In this document: positions 1 to 9,900 of the stretch, piece after piece
Position numbering within the stretch: the stretch's first letter is position 1
Layout: each line of letters begins with the position of its first letter
Assembly (NCBI GenBank): GCA_018432315.1
Contig: JAHDLB010000005.1
Location: 38,497-102,496, forward strand
Reading direction: 5' to 3'
DNA from: Anaerolineae bacterium
GTDB taxonomy: Bacteria; Chloroflexota; Anaerolineae; Aggregatilineales; Aggregatilineaceae
DNA: 64,000 nt
Translations under genes and position numbers: made by a program
Notes under the pieces: generated by a model
Databases searched by the model: none
What the model was told of the DNA's origin: nothing
The model's input: only the letters and a program-made list of their open reading frames with translations

Positions 1-255
1 CCCGCGCTGATCGAGCGGCTGTTTAGCGACGAAGCGACGCGCTACACAGTTCACGTGGCGGTCGATCCGGACACGAACGCGCTGGTCGAGTTCGTCGATG
101 AATGGCACATGGACATCGAGATCGGGCCGGACCTGATCACCGATCCATCGCTCGAAGGGGCGACGATGGCCCTCGTGCAGGATTCGGTCCAGACCTTCCA
201 GCCCACTGCCGTGAACGAGCCGGTGACCATTACCGCGCCTGAGATCGCCGAATGA
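1..255 (+). CDS. C-terminal end of a secreted/lipoprotein-like protein (5' partial)
   Basis: The reading frame is open from base 1 and ends with TGA at 253-255, so 84 C-terminal residues are visible and the start lies outside the window. No enzymatic motif is seen. The tail, with Asn-Glu-Pro a few residues before an acidic end, matches the end of the next gene, whose tail also has Asn-Glu-Pro followed by acidic residues. The two therefore look like tandem paralogues. The neighbour has a signal peptide, so an exported location is likely for this one too. The stop overlaps an ATG of the next frame, and its true start is probably 15 bases downstream. Function unknown. Confidence 0.6.
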   Translation, partial: PALIERLFSDEATRYTVHVAVDPDTNALVEFVDEWHMDIEIGPDLITDPSLEGATMALVQDSVQTFQPTAVNEPVTITAPEIAE

Positions 256-269
256 GAGGAAGTGGCACT

Positions 270-1205
270 ATGCGACGCTGGCTTTCGCCCATCGTGATCC
301 TGATCGGGCTGGCGCTGTTGCCCGCCCCGCTGACCGCGCAAGACGACGCCCGCGACCAGATCGCCGCCGCCTATGAAGACGCGGAATCGTGGCGGACCTA
401 TGTGGCCGAGCTTGAAGAATCGTTCAGCTACGTGGCGACCGCCCAGGGGTACAACACGCTCTACTGGCAGCGCCACAACCAGGCGATCAACCTGCTGGGC
501 GGCTACGACCGGTCGGACGACACGGGGCCCGTCGCCCGCCTGTCGGTCATGGGGCGCGGCACCACCGCCATCGACAACAACGGTGACGCGTCCGAGTCGA
601 ACTGGCAGATCGAGCTTGACGTCGCCGCGCTGGGCGGTGACATGTTCTGGCAGGGGACGATCACGGCGCCCCCCGACGAGGATCTCGAACTGCCCGCCGA
701 GTGGGAAGCCTTCGACGCGGACGACGCCGAGCAGATCCCGCCGCTGGCCGACCTGAACCTGGTCGAGAGTCTCCAGCCGGGCGCGTTCGCCGTCGATGCA
801 GAGTCCTGGCTGGAGGCCGCCGAGTCGGTCGAAGGGCCGGAGCGCGCAGCCATCGACCGGCGCACCCAGGCCGACCTGTACACGATCGAGATCGCCCTGG
901 CCGACCTGCCGGACGCGCTGCGCGCGCCGTTCTGGCCGCTGACACGCAGCGAATCGCCCGTCGTCGCCGCGGACGACCTGCGCGAGGCCCTGCTCGAAGA
1001 CAGCACGCTGACGTGGTACGTGGCGCTCGATCCGGCCACGGGCCGCCTGCTGCTCCAGACGGTCGACGTGCGGCTCTCGGCGGAGATGGGCGCGGACGCG
1101 ATCGCCGAGGGGTTCCGGTCGCTGTCCGTGGAGGCAAGCCAGAGCCAGACGGTCGTTTTCAGCGGGATCAACGAGCCGCTGGACGAGATCGATCTACCGG
1201 ACTAG
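270..1205 (+). CDS. Secreted protein of unknown function, paralogue of the upstream gene
   Basis: This 311-residue protein begins with a clear signal peptide: Met-Arg-Arg, then a hydrophobic stretch to about residue 22, then Ala-Gln. The start at 270 is preceded by AGAGGAAG at good spacing. An alternative ATG at 252 would add six residues. The mature part is acidic and rich in Ala, Asp and Glu, with no Cys-based or catalytic motif that I recognise. It could be a LppX/LolA-like lipid-binding fold, since such proteins share a sheet-rich sequence and a 'DNGD..W' style region, but this is a guess. It forms a tandem pair with the preceding partial gene and overlaps the convergent CHAT gene by four bases. 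Confidence 0.65.
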   Translation: MRRWLSPIVILIGLALLPAPLTAQDDARDQIAAAYEDAESWRTYVAELEESFSYVATAQGYNTLYWQRHNQAINLLGGYDRSDDTGPVARLSVMGRGTTAIDNNGDASESNWQIELDVAALGGDMFWQGTITAPPDEDLELPAEWEAFDADDAEQIPPLADLNLVESLQPGAFAVDAESWLEAAESVEGPERAAIDRRTQADLYTIEIALADLPDALRAPFWPLTRSESPVVAADDLREALLEDSTLTWYVALDPATGRLLLQTVDVRLSAEMGADAIAEGFRSLSVEASQSQTVVFSGINEPLDEIDLPD

Positions 1206-3085
1206 ATCAGGCCGAGCCACAACGCCAGCAGGACCACGGCGACAATCGCCAGCCCGACCAGCAGCAGGAACAGCCCCCGCCGCCAGCCGGCTGTGCTCCG
1301 CGGCACCGAGGCGGTTTCCTTGACGATTTCGCGCATCAGTTGGTCGAGGATCTCGTCGCGGTCCGCCTCGCTGAGCACAACCGGCGCGGGCGAGGCCATC
1401 GGTTCCGCCGGGACAACCGGCTCGGGCACGGTTTCGACCCAGTTATCGCCCGCCGGTAGGCCCCCCGTGGCCGCCGGAGCCGGCTCCCTGGCCGAGGGCG
1501 GTGGCGCGGCGAACTCCTCGCGGGGTTCGATCGGGTCCGGCGCCAGTTCCAGCAGGGGCAGCTCCACGTCGATCTCGTCCAGGGTGTCGTCGTGCGACAC
1601 GACCGACGCCACCGGCGCGCCCTCTACCCCCGGCGTCACGCGGATCGTGTGCGCCAGCGAGGCGACCATCACCCCGTCCTGCGACAGCTCCACGATGAGT
1701 TCCAGCCGCCCGGCCCGGCGCGGCGTGAGCGCGAACCACAGCGGCGGCGTGTCGAAGTCCGGCATGACCGACACGCGCTTGACGGCGGTCGTGTGGATGT
1801 CGCAGCCGGGCGCCACGACCCGCACCTCGACCAGGCCGGGCCGGATCTGCCCCATCTCGACCGGGAAGCGCAGCGCCGCCGGGCTGCTCTCGCGGCTGAC
1901 CTCGTCCTCCGGCTCCAGCCCCAACAGGCGGCGCAGTTCGTTCTCGTCCGGCTGAGGCGAGTCCGGGCGGCGAATCCAGACGCCGAAGCGCAGCGGAAAA
2001 TTGACGGCGGCGGCGCGCGGGGCGGCGGTATCGACCCGGCGCTGCAAGAACGCCTGCCGGATCTCCGGCGTGCGGTGCGTGCGCAGGTACAGCGTCGGGA
2101 CGTACCAGTACGTGGTGCGGACGAGCTGTTTGCGCCCGGCGATCATCGCCGCCTCGATGTCCTTCCCGGCCAGCAGCGCCGTGTAAAACCCGCGCGAGAA
2201 GCGGACCGCGTCCTCGTCCGGCAGCCGCTGCTGCATGGCGACCACCGCCGGAATCCCCGCCAGGATCAGCGTCGGCGCGACGCTGCCCAGCAGCGACTCC
2301 TCGCCCGCCGTCGCCGACTCGCACGCGCTGAGCACGGCCAGCCGCAGGTCGGTGCCGTAGAAGGCCGCGCCCAGCGTCTGGGCATCGACCGGGTCGGACT
2401 CGCCATCCGCCGACTCGAAGACGAGCATCCCCGTGCGCGAGAACGCGCCGTGCCCCTCGAAGTGCAGCACGCTCGGCGCGCCCGCCAGCAGCCAATCCAT
2501 CATCGACTCCCAGGTCGGCGGGATCAGGTAGGCCAGGTCGAGTTGGTCGGCCTGGATCAGGGACTGAAACGCGTTTTGCAGCCCGGCGAAGTCGGACATC
2601 AGGGGCGGCTGGTCGGCGGGATTGGACGCGATCACGAGGACGTCCATCGGGTGGCGCGGAGCCAGCGAGCGCGGCGGCTCAGGGAACGCCAGGTAGCGCG
2701 CCAGGTTCACCGCGCCGGATTGCAGCAAGAACCGGGTGCCATCGTGCAGCAGCTCCCACGGGTACCGCGCCGCGCGCACCAGGTCGCGGTCGAAGCGCAG
2801 CTCGACCGTCAGCGACTGCCCGGCCAGCGTCGCGTGGGTCAGCGCCGCCCGGTAAAGCTCGCCCAGCGGCCCCGGAAACAGCGCCCGAAACAGCCCGCGC
2901 CCCACGTCCTCGTGAAACGCCGGCTGGCTGACCATGCGCAGCACGTCCTCGATACGCTGCAGCACGATATTCGCGGCTTCCGCCTCGCCCACCGGCGACT
3001 CGACGACGCTCACCGCCAGCCCTTCGTCGCGCCCGCTGAGCTGGAGCGCCAGCCGCGGCCCCTGTCCAGGCCGTAATTCGACCAT
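1202..3085 (-). CDS. CHAT-domain (caspase-like) protein with C-terminal membrane anchor
   Basis: This 627-residue protein has a central CHAT domain (roughly residues 140-350) with the predicted protease dyad: His about 212 in HFEGHGAFS and Cys about 255 in VLSACESATAG. Residues 1-140 resemble the N-terminal part that precedes many CHAT domains. Residues 360-590 are a Pro-rich and beta-rich linker, and the last 20 residues are one hydrophobic helix, so the protein is tail-anchored. The start at 3085 is chosen because AGGAGAG precedes it; upstream in-frame ATGs lack a ribosome site. CHAT proteins are caspase-HetF-like peptidases, often in signalling or defence. No partner effector is visible beside it, and a single CHAT gene next to a membrane transferase does not define a role. 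It ends convergent with the secreted protein gene. Confidence 0.85.
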   Translation of the reverse strand: MVELRPGQGPRLALQLSGRDEGLAVSVVESPVGEAEAANIVLQRIEDVLRMVSQPAFHEDVGRGLFRALFPGPLGELYRAALTHATLAGQSLTVELRFDRDLVRAARYPWELLHDGTRFLLQSGAVNLARYLAFPEPPRSLAPRHPMDVLVIASNPADQPPLMSDFAGLQNAFQSLIQADQLDLAYLIPPTWESMMDWLLAGAPSVLHFEGHGAFSRTGMLVFESADGESDPVDAQTLGAAFYGTDLRLAVLSACESATAGEESLLGSVAPTLILAGIPAVVAMQQRLPDEDAVRFSRGFYTALLAGKDIEAAMIAGRKQLVRTTYWYVPTLYLRTHRTPEIRQAFLQRRVDTAAPRAAAVNFPLRFGVWIRRPDSPQPDENELRRLLGLEPEDEVSRESSPAALRFPVEMGQIRPGLVEVRVVAPGCDIHTTAVKRVSVMPDFDTPPLWFALTPRRAGRLELIVELSQDGVMVASLAHTIRVTPGVEGAPVASVVSHDDTLDEIDVELPLLELAPDPIEPREEFAAPPPSAREPAPAATGGLPAGDNWVETVPEPVVPAEPMASPAPVVLSEADRDEILDQLMREIVKETASVPRSTAGWRRGLFLLLVGLAIVAVVLLALWLGLI

Positions 3086-3152
3086 GTTGTGCTCTCCTGA
3101 TACCATTCGGATTGTAATCCGCAACAGGCCGCGCGCAAATCGGGCCGCGGGC

Positions 3153-4454
3153 TCAGCTTCCCAGCGGCCTCCAGCCCAACAGCAGGAACGACAGCGCCCA
3201 CAGCGCCGGCCCCAGGCCCAGCCACGTCCACCGGATCAGGCCGGGGAACGTCGTGGGGCGCCACGCGCCGGGCCCCTCCGGCGTGCCGAAGACGAGGCGG
3301 TGCCACGCCAGCACGACAAAGACGTTCGACGCCGTGTAGCGCTCGATGCTGTGCGACTGCCCGCTGAGGAACATCAGCAGCAGCATGCTCAGGATGCCGA
3401 TCCGCCAGTGAAGCGGGATGGCGTCCGCCCGGCTCCCCGCCCAGCGCGGCGGCAGGCGGGCCGCGCTCAACGCCAGCGCGAAGGCGATCGCCGCCAGCTC
3501 GACCAGCCGCTGGAGTTCGTTCATGTTGATCAGCCCGGCGCGCGCGTATGCCACCGCCCCGCGGAACACCCGCGCAAACGAGGCCGCGTCGCCGGGATCG
3601 AACTCGCGCCACCACAGCGCCCGCTGCATCACCAGCACGTAGAACGGGTAATAGCCGCTCGTCTGGTAGAGCCACCACGCGTTAGCCAGCGCGATCCCCA
3701 GCGCGCCCAGCAGCGGCGTCCAGCCGGGATTCGCGTTGTCGAGCGCGCGTCGCCAGCGCGGCTGGCCCACGCCCGACGCGACGCGCACGTGCCGGATCGC
3801 CAGGACCGCCGCCCAGACGACCAGCGCGGGGATCAGCGCCAGCCCGTTCGGCTTGGCGAGGCCCACCAGCGCCCCACCCGCCAGCGCCCCCAGCCCGGCC
3901 CCCACCGGCCAGCGCGCCCCCTGGCGGCAGATCCACACCAGCGCCGCCGACAGCGCCAGGAAGAACGTGTCCGCCTCGCCGACGTACAGCCACGCGCCGA
4001 ACGGCAGCGCCGCCAGGGCCGCCAGCCGCCACCACCGGCGCTCGCCGGTCAGCCCCTGGAACAGCGGCACCAGCGCCAGGAACGCGATCCCGTTCACCGT
4101 CCGCGAGGCGCACATCCCGCCGCCCAGCCGGATCGCCAGGGCGACGGCGTTGGGGAACAGCGGCCACCAACTCCGGTCGTTGAGGTAGGTGAAGTGAAAC
4201 GGGCCGAGCCAGGGCGTGTAATCCGTGTAGCCGTTGATGGCGATGCGCATGTAGTTGCGCGCGTCGCCGGACCAGTAGCACGTGCCCGGAAAGCGTGCAT
4301 AGCGGGGATTCTCCTGGGTGGTGCGCCACTCCCAGGCCGCATCGATCGCCAGCGTGCCGGCGATGAGGGTCGCCCACACCACAACCAGCGCCACCAGCAC
4401 CGCGCGCCACGGATAGCCGGACGGGGGATCAACGAGCCAGCGGCGCGCGTTCAC
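3153..4454 (-). CDS. Polytopic membrane glycosyltransferase, PIG-V-like mannosyltransferase
   Basis: This 433-residue protein has about nine to ten hydrophobic segments. The first extracytoplasmic loop carries a GDARNY-x-RIA-x-x-GY stretch, followed by WWPLFP, the arrangement seen in PIG-V/GT-C type mannosyltransferases that use polyprenyl-phosphate sugars. The start is GTG, only nine bases after the fetB-like stop, which suggests co-transcription with the ABC genes upstream. The substrate is unknown; a cell-surface glycan or glycolipid is plausible. The stop is followed by a short gap before the CHAT gene on the same strand. The family call rests on motif layout rather than full alignment. 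Confidence 0.65.
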   Translation of the reverse strand: MNARRWLVDPPSGYPWRAVLVALVVVWATLIAGTLAIDAAWEWRTTQENPRYARFPGTCYWSGDARNYMRIAINGYTDYTPWLGPFHFTYLNDRSWWPLFPNAVALAIRLGGGMCASRTVNGIAFLALVPLFQGLTGERRWWRLAALAALPFGAWLYVGEADTFFLALSAALVWICRQGARWPVGAGLGALAGGALVGLAKPNGLALIPALVVWAAVLAIRHVRVASGVGQPRWRRALDNANPGWTPLLGALGIALANAWWLYQTSGYYPFYVLVMQRALWWREFDPGDAASFARVFRGAVAYARAGLINMNELQRLVELAAIAFALALSAARLPPRWAGSRADAIPLHWRIGILSMLLLMFLSGQSHSIERYTASNVFVVLAWHRLVFGTPEGPGAWRPTTFPGLIRWTWLGLGPALWALSFLLLGWRPLGS

Positions 4455-4463
4455 GCCGGCACC

Positions 4464-5282
4464 CTACCCCGCGTCCGGCGCCGGGCGCAGCGCCTTGAGC
4501 TGGTGCGCCCCGGTGAAAAAGACGCGGTAGGTCAGGTAGGCTGCGATCAGCCCGGTGAACGTGACCGCGCCGACCAGCATGTACATCACGATCAACTGGA
4601 GCTGCACCGCCTGCAGCGGCGACGCCCCGGCCAGGATCATGCCGGTCATCGCGCCGGGCAGCTTGATCAGCCCGACCGTCTTGGTCGTGTCGATGTGCGG
4701 GATCATCGCGTTGCGCAGCGCCCGCCGGAACTGCACCAGCGATGCCTGCCGGCTGGTAGCGCCCAGCGCCAGCATCGACTCGATCTGGTTGCGGCTGTCG
4801 AGCAGGTCGTCGGACATGCGGTTCATCACCTGCGAGGCGGTGGTCATCGCGTTGCCGATGATCATCCCGCCGATCGGGATGATCGCGTCCGGCACGTAGT
4901 CGAACACGCCCGCGATCACGAGGACCGCCAGCGTCAGCACCGACCCCACCCCGATCGATACCAGGGCGACCCACGTCGCGCCCGGCGTCTGCTTGCCACG
5001 CCGACCGGACGTCCGCGCCGCGATGGCGATCATGACCAGCAGCAGGACGGTCGTCCACAGCGGGTTGTCCTGGTTGAAGACCAGCTCCAGCACGTACCCG
5101 ACCGCGATCAACTGGATGAACGCGCGCACGGATGATGTAAGCAGGTCTTTTTCGAGGTCCGCCTGCTGCCAGCGCGAGATCAGGCCCGCAACGGCCACCA
5201 GCGCCAGCGCCAGCCCGATGCGCGGCAGATCGTCCAGGTTCCCCAAAGCGTCGCCGATCTCAGTCAGCACGTCCACGGTCAT
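4464..5282 (-). CDS. fetB: ABC transporter permease, UPF0014/FetB family
   Basis: At 272 residues with six or seven membrane helices this is the standard length for the family. Diagnostic stretches include LISRWQQADLEKDLL near the N-terminus, IIPIGGMIIGNAM in the middle, and LGATSRQASLVQFRRALRNAMIP followed by IKLPGAMTGMILAGASP. These are the conserved coupling loops of FetB (YbbM), the permease of an iron/metal exporter linked to peroxide resistance in Escherichia coli. Its start overlaps the end of the ATPase gene by 23 bases, so the two are translated together. Metal specificity cannot be read from sequence. Confidence 0.85.
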   Translation of the reverse strand: MTVDVLTEIGDALGNLDDLPRIGLALALVAVAGLISRWQQADLEKDLLTSSVRAFIQLIAVGYVLELVFNQDNPLWTTVLLLVMIAIAARTSGRRGKQTPGATWVALVSIGVGSVLTLAVLVIAGVFDYVPDAIIPIGGMIIGNAMTTASQVMNRMSDDLLDSRNQIESMLALGATSRQASLVQFRRALRNAMIPHIDTTKTVGLIKLPGAMTGMILAGASPLQAVQLQLIVMYMLVGAVTFTGLIAAYLTYRVFFTGAHQLKALRPAPDAG

Positions 5283-6036
5283 CCTCCTCAGTCTGTCGCC
5301 CGCGCGCCTGCATCCCGGACTCGTCGCCGTTAGCGAACGCCAGCACGCGCTCGTCGCCCTGCTCCGGATCGAGCATGGCCTCGGCGCGGTCCACGCGGAC
5401 CACGCGCCCCCCGTCCAGCAGCAGCACCCGGTCGCCCACCCGCCGCGCCTGCTCCACGATATGCGACACCCAGACCAGCGTCAGGCCGATGCGCTCGCGC
5501 AGGCCGAGCAGCGTCTCTTCGACCGCATGCGTGGCGATCGGGTCGAGCGCGGACGTCGGCTCGTCGAGCAGCAGCACGGCGGGATCGTTCGCCAGCGCGC
5601 GGGCGATGGCGACACGCTGCGCCTGCCCGCCGGACAGCTCCCTGGCGGATTTTTCGGCCAGGTCCGGGCTCAGCGTCACCATGTCCAGCAGCTCGCGGAC
5701 CCGCTCCGGCGGCAGCGTTTCGCCGCGCACGGCGGGACCAAACGCCACGTTTTCGGCCACCGTGCCGGGGAACATCGCCACCTGCTGGAACACCATCCCC
5801 ACCCGGCAGCGCACCTCCGTCACCGGGCGCGTGGTGATGTCCGTCCCGTTCAGGAACACGCTGCCGGGCGGCGGCTCCTCCAGCCGGTTCAGGCAGCGCA
5901 ACAGCGAGCTTTTGCCGCTGCCGCTTGGCCCGATCATCATGAACACCTCGCCCTTCTCGATGGCGAGCGAGACGTCGTGCAGCACGGGGCTCCCCCCGCG
6001 CGACAGGGACAAATGGCGAACTTCCATCACGGCCAT
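5260..6036 (-). CDS. fetA: ABC transporter ATP-binding protein, FetA-like
   Basis: A 258-residue nucleotide-binding subunit. Visible motifs are Walker A GPSGSGKSS (about residues 31-39), Q-loop VFQQ, signature LSGGQAQR, Walker B VLLLDEPTSALDP and the switch His in WVSHI. The start at 6036 has GGGAGGAG seven bases upstream; the longer frame has no ribosome site. The pairing with the FetB-type permease identifies the complex as a two-gene metal exporter of the FetAB type rather than a phosphate or amino-acid importer, as there is no binding-protein gene nearby. Confidence 0.85.
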   Translation of the reverse strand: MAVMEVRHLSLSRGGSPVLHDVSLAIEKGEVFMMIGPSGSGKSSLLRCLNRLEEPPPGSVFLNGTDITTRPVTEVRCRVGMVFQQVAMFPGTVAENVAFGPAVRGETLPPERVRELLDMVTLSPDLAEKSARELSGGQAQRVAIARALANDPAVLLLDEPTSALDPIATHAVEETLLGLRERIGLTLVWVSHIVEQARRVGDRVLLLDGGRVVRVDRAEAMLDPEQGDERVLAFANGDESGMQARGRQTEEDDRGRAD

Positions 6037-6099
6037 CACGCGCTCCTCCCCCGGTGAAACCACGCAACAGACCCAGGCACTCCAGTCGAATCGATCACG

Positions 6100-6840
6100 T
6101 CAGGGCCGCCTGCCCACCGTCGCCAGGTAGATGACGAACTGGGACTCGCCATCCAGCCCCAGCACATCGTTCAGCGCATCGTCCTCATACGCCGCGATGG
6201 CGCACGTCCCGCAGTCGAGCGCCCACCCGGCCAGATAGAGGTTCTGGCAGACGTGCCCGGCATCGAGCAGCATGTAGCGATAGCCGCGCGCCTGGTAGCG
6301 CCACGTCATGCGCTCGGGGACGGCCACCCAGATGAACGTCACCGCGCTGCGCTTGACCTGCGGCTGGTCGCCGCACGCCGCCATGATCTGCGCGGTGATG
6401 TCCGGCGGCGCATCCATCCGCACCAGCTTGTGCAGGCTCGCCACGTAGCGATACAGCCCCGGCTCCAGGCCATCCACGCGGTTGACCAGCAGCAGCGTCT
6501 CGAACGCGTGGCGCGATCCCGCCGACGGCACCGTCCGCCGGGTGATGTGTTTTTCGTCGGTCTTCTTCACGCCCTGCGTGCACCACAACAGGTAAGACAG
6601 CTCGTCGAGTGACAGCGGCTCACCGGCATACTGTCGGACGGTGATCCGCTCCTCGATCAGGGCGCGCAGGTCCATCGGCGGGACGTGCAGCGCGTCGGGC
6701 GCGGGCAGGTCTACCGGGCGCTGGGTGACGTCGTAGGGCAGCTCCAGCGGCGGCTGAGGCTCGCCGCGCGCCTGCGCCGATTCGCCCATGTGCCGGTACT
6801 GCGTCTTCAGCATGAACTCGCGGCCAATACTATCGGACAT
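6100..6840 (-). CDS. SagB-type nitroreductase/dehydrogenase family protein
   Basis: This 246-residue flavin-fold protein contains the typical nitroreductase pattern IEERITVRQYAGEPLS-x-DELSYLLW and the later PSAGSRHAFETLL and GLYRY segments, which match the SagB/ThcOx branch. The C-terminal part has DAGHVCQNLYLAGWALDCGTCAI, where FMN contacts are expected. In thiazole/oxazole peptide clusters SagB oxidises azolines, but no cyclodehydratase or precursor peptide is near, so this is probably a stand-alone FMN oxidoreductase. The start at 6840 follows GAGGAGAGGAG. It is separated from the downstream ABC genes by about 60 bases on the same strand. Confidence 0.75.
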   Translation of the reverse strand: MSDSIGREFMLKTQYRHMGESAQARGEPQPPLELPYDVTQRPVDLPAPDALHVPPMDLRALIEERITVRQYAGEPLSLDELSYLLWCTQGVKKTDEKHITRRTVPSAGSRHAFETLLLVNRVDGLEPGLYRYVASLHKLVRMDAPPDITAQIMAACGDQPQVKRSAVTFIWVAVPERMTWRYQARGYRYMLLDAGHVCQNLYLAGWALDCGTCAIAAYEDDALNDVLGLDGESQFVIYLATVGRRP

Positions 6841-6882
6841 CCTGTGCTCCTCTCCTCGATCAGCATGATACGCCAAGCAAAC

Positions 6883-6912
6883 GCCCCCGACCACATCCAC
6901 GCGACCGGGGGC
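6883..6912 (-). terminator. Predicted intrinsic terminator after the SHMT-GcvT fusion gene
   Basis: GCCCCCG at 6906-6912 (minus-strand reading) pairs with CGGGGGC at 6883-6889 across a 16-base loop, followed by GTTTGCTT. It lies 34 bases beyond the stop codon of the fusion gene. The T-tract is imperfect. Confidence 0.5.
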
Positions 6913-6946
6913 TATCCTGTTTCATCACGACGCGCCGCAGCGGCGG

Positions 6947-9900
6947 TTATTTCTTGCGCTTAGGGAACCGGCTAAGCACCGTCGCCGGGCTGGGCACGGT
7001 CGTCTTGTCACCGATCCCCAGCTCGCCGAACGGTTTGCCGGGTTTGATGTGGTCCGCCCCGGCGTACACCCACAGCGGCGTGCCCTCGACGGCGTGCGAC
7101 AGGCGGATGTACGCCTGCCCCAGCGAGTAACCTTCCTCGTCGATGCTGCACGAGGTCACCGTGCCGACCACGCGCCCGCGCGCGTCCACCAGCGGATCGC
7201 CGGGGTGCGGCGCGCGCACGCCCTTGCTGTCCATCCGGAAGCGCGTCACGACGGCGTCGCGCTCGCGCTCGTGCGCCATGAAGGCTCGCTTCCCAACGAA
7301 GAACGGCTTCCACAGCTTGACGTAGCTGCCAAAGCCCGCGTCTGCCGGGTTGAGGCCCAGGTCGCCCGCCAGCTCGTGACCATACAGCGGCAGGCCCGCC
7401 TCGGTGCGCAGACTGTCGCGCGCGGCCAGCCCGACCGGCGTCGCGCCGCCTTCGGCCAGGTCTTTGAACAAGGCCGGGGCTTTGTCGGGATGCACGAACA
7501 GCTCGTAGGCCACGCGCTCGCCGGTGTAACCCGTGCGCGCGACGATCAGGTCGTAGCCGCCGAGCGTCGCCCGCGTGACGCCCGCCCAGGGCAGCGCCTT
7601 GACGCGGGCTTTGTCCTCGGCGCTGCCGTGCAGGCCCAGCAGGATGTCGCGGCTCGCCGGTCCTTGCAGCGCGATGTCCACGCGGCGCTCGTCGCCGGTT
7701 TCAGGCGCGCGCAGGTCGCGCATCGTGAACCGGTCGCGGGCCGGGAGCAGCACGTCTTCGCGCTCCGAATCGGCCATGAAGCGCCCATCGCGCAGGCCGG
7801 TGATCCAGGCCCAGTCTTTGTCATTGTTGGCGGCGTTCACCACCATCAGGAAGTAATCGGGCGCCAGCCGGTAGATGAAGATGTCGTCGATCGGGATGCC
7901 GTCCACGCCCAGCAGGTAGTTGTAGTGAGCCTTCCCCGTTTCGAGCGCGGTCACGTCGTTGGCCGTCAGCGCGTTGAGGAACTCCTCGGCGCCCTCGCCC
8001 TGGAAGTCGAACGCGCCCATGTGCGACACGTCGAACAGGCCCGCGCCGTTGCGCGTGGCGCTGTGCTCGGCGCTCACCGAGGTATACCAGACCGGCATAT
8101 CCCACCCGGCGAAGGGCACCATCTTGGCGCCCAGCTCCTTGTGGAGCGCGTGCAGCGTGGTCGTCTGCAGCGATCCGTCTTCCGGCTCGATCCACTGGAA
8201 GGCGGGCAGCGCACCGCCCACCGGGCCGCGCGCCCGGCAGCCGATGTAGTACGGCTTGCCGGCGTCGATTCCGGCGTCCTCGGCGTCCCAGTCGATCGCG
8301 TACCGGCTCATATCCGGCTCGTCGCTCAGCACGCTGACGCTCACCGGGCCAGGGACTTTGGCGTAGATGTCCTGCGGGTCGAAGGCGACGAACCCGTCCG
8401 ACAGGTCGCGCAGCCACATTGCCACCCGTTCAGCGTTCTGATCGACGTGCAGCCGGAACGCACCCGCGCCGACGCGGTGCAGCACGCCCCGCGCCAGGGT
8501 TTTGCCGGCAGGATCCAGCACGCGGGTCGGCTGCGAATCGCCATCGCGCAGGGCGAGCACGTCGCTGGTCACCGCCACGTTCAGGAAGCTGGCCGGGTCC
8601 GGCCCGGTCACGTCGAGCGTCGCCCAGCCGGCGCGCTTCGCGTCATCTTCGGGCAGCACGCCGAAATGCTTCTGGGCCACGCCGCGATCTTCGGGATTCT
8701 CGGCCAAATCCGGCACGGGGAAGTCGATCCCCGCGTCGCGCACCAGCCGGTCCACCTCGCGCCGCGCCGCGTTCAGCACGTCGAAATCAATCTTGGCGCG
8801 CCACGCCTGCCGGGTGCCGCCGCTGGTGTAGCTGAACGGCTGGCAGCCGAACAACACGTCCGCGAGGATGTCGGCCAGCCGGTCGATCTCCGGCTCGCGG
8901 AACCCGCGCTGCGTGATCCACGGCGTGCCCAGGCGAATGCCCGTCGCGCGGAACGCCGACTCATCGCCCGGAATCGTATTGCGGTTGCACACGATCCCGG
9001 CCAGGTCGAGGATCCGCGCGGCCATGTCGCCGCTGAGCGGGGTGCCATCCTCGCCGGTGACGGCCTTGCAGTCCACCAGCAGCATGTGGCTCTCGGTCCC
9101 CCCGTGCGGGATGCGCAGCCCGCGCGCGGCCAGCCGTTCCGCCAGCCGCTGGGCGTTGGTGACGATCTGGCGTTGGAGCATTTTGAACTGGTCGGTGCCC
9201 GCCAGCTTGAAGGCCACCGCCATCGCGGCGACGGCGTTCATGTGCGGCCCGCCCTGTTCGCCGGGGAACACGGCCCGGTCGAGCTTGCGCCCCAGCTTGG
9301 GATCGGTGGTCATCAGCACGGCGCCGCGCGGTCCGGCCATCGTCTTGTGCGTGGTGAAGCTGATGATCTGGGCATGGCCGACAGGGGTCGGGAAGACGCC
9401 CGCCGCCACCAACCCGGACACGTGCGAAATGTCCGCCAACAGGTAAGCGCCCACTTCGTCCGCAATCGCGCGGAACCGGGCCCAGTCGGGCGCGTAGGGG
9501 TACGAGGTGAACCCGGCGACGATGATCTTGGGCCGGGCTTCGAGCGCTTGCTGCCGGATGGCGTCGTAGTTCAGGTGATCGGTCTCTTCGTCCACGCTGT
9601 AGCTGGCGACGTTGTAGACCAACCCGCTCCGGTTCACCGGGCTGCCGTGCGTCAGGTGGCCGCCGTGCAGCAGGTTGAGGCCCATGATCGTGTCGCCGGG
9701 CTCGATCAGCGCGCTGTAGACGGCGTTATTGGCCGGGGCGCCGCTCAGCGGCTGCACGTTGACCCACAGCCGGTCCGCCGGGATGTCGGCGGTGGCGAAC
9801 AACTCAGCCGCCCGCCGCCGCGCCAGGCTCTCGATGGCGTCGGCGAATTCGGTGCCTTTGTAATAGCGCGCATCCGAATAGCGCCGGTACTCCGCCAGGC

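Noticed and set aside
3418..5135. Long plus-strand frames opposite the minus-strand transporter and transferase genes, rich in Arg, Gln and Pro
   Set aside because: They are antisense shadows created by high GC. They lack ribosome sites and have no family motifs, while the minus strand shows clear FetB and PIG-V-like motifs.
5260..6036. Phosphate or amino-acid importer ATPase
   Set aside because: The coupled permease is of the FetB type and no periplasmic binding protein gene is adjacent.
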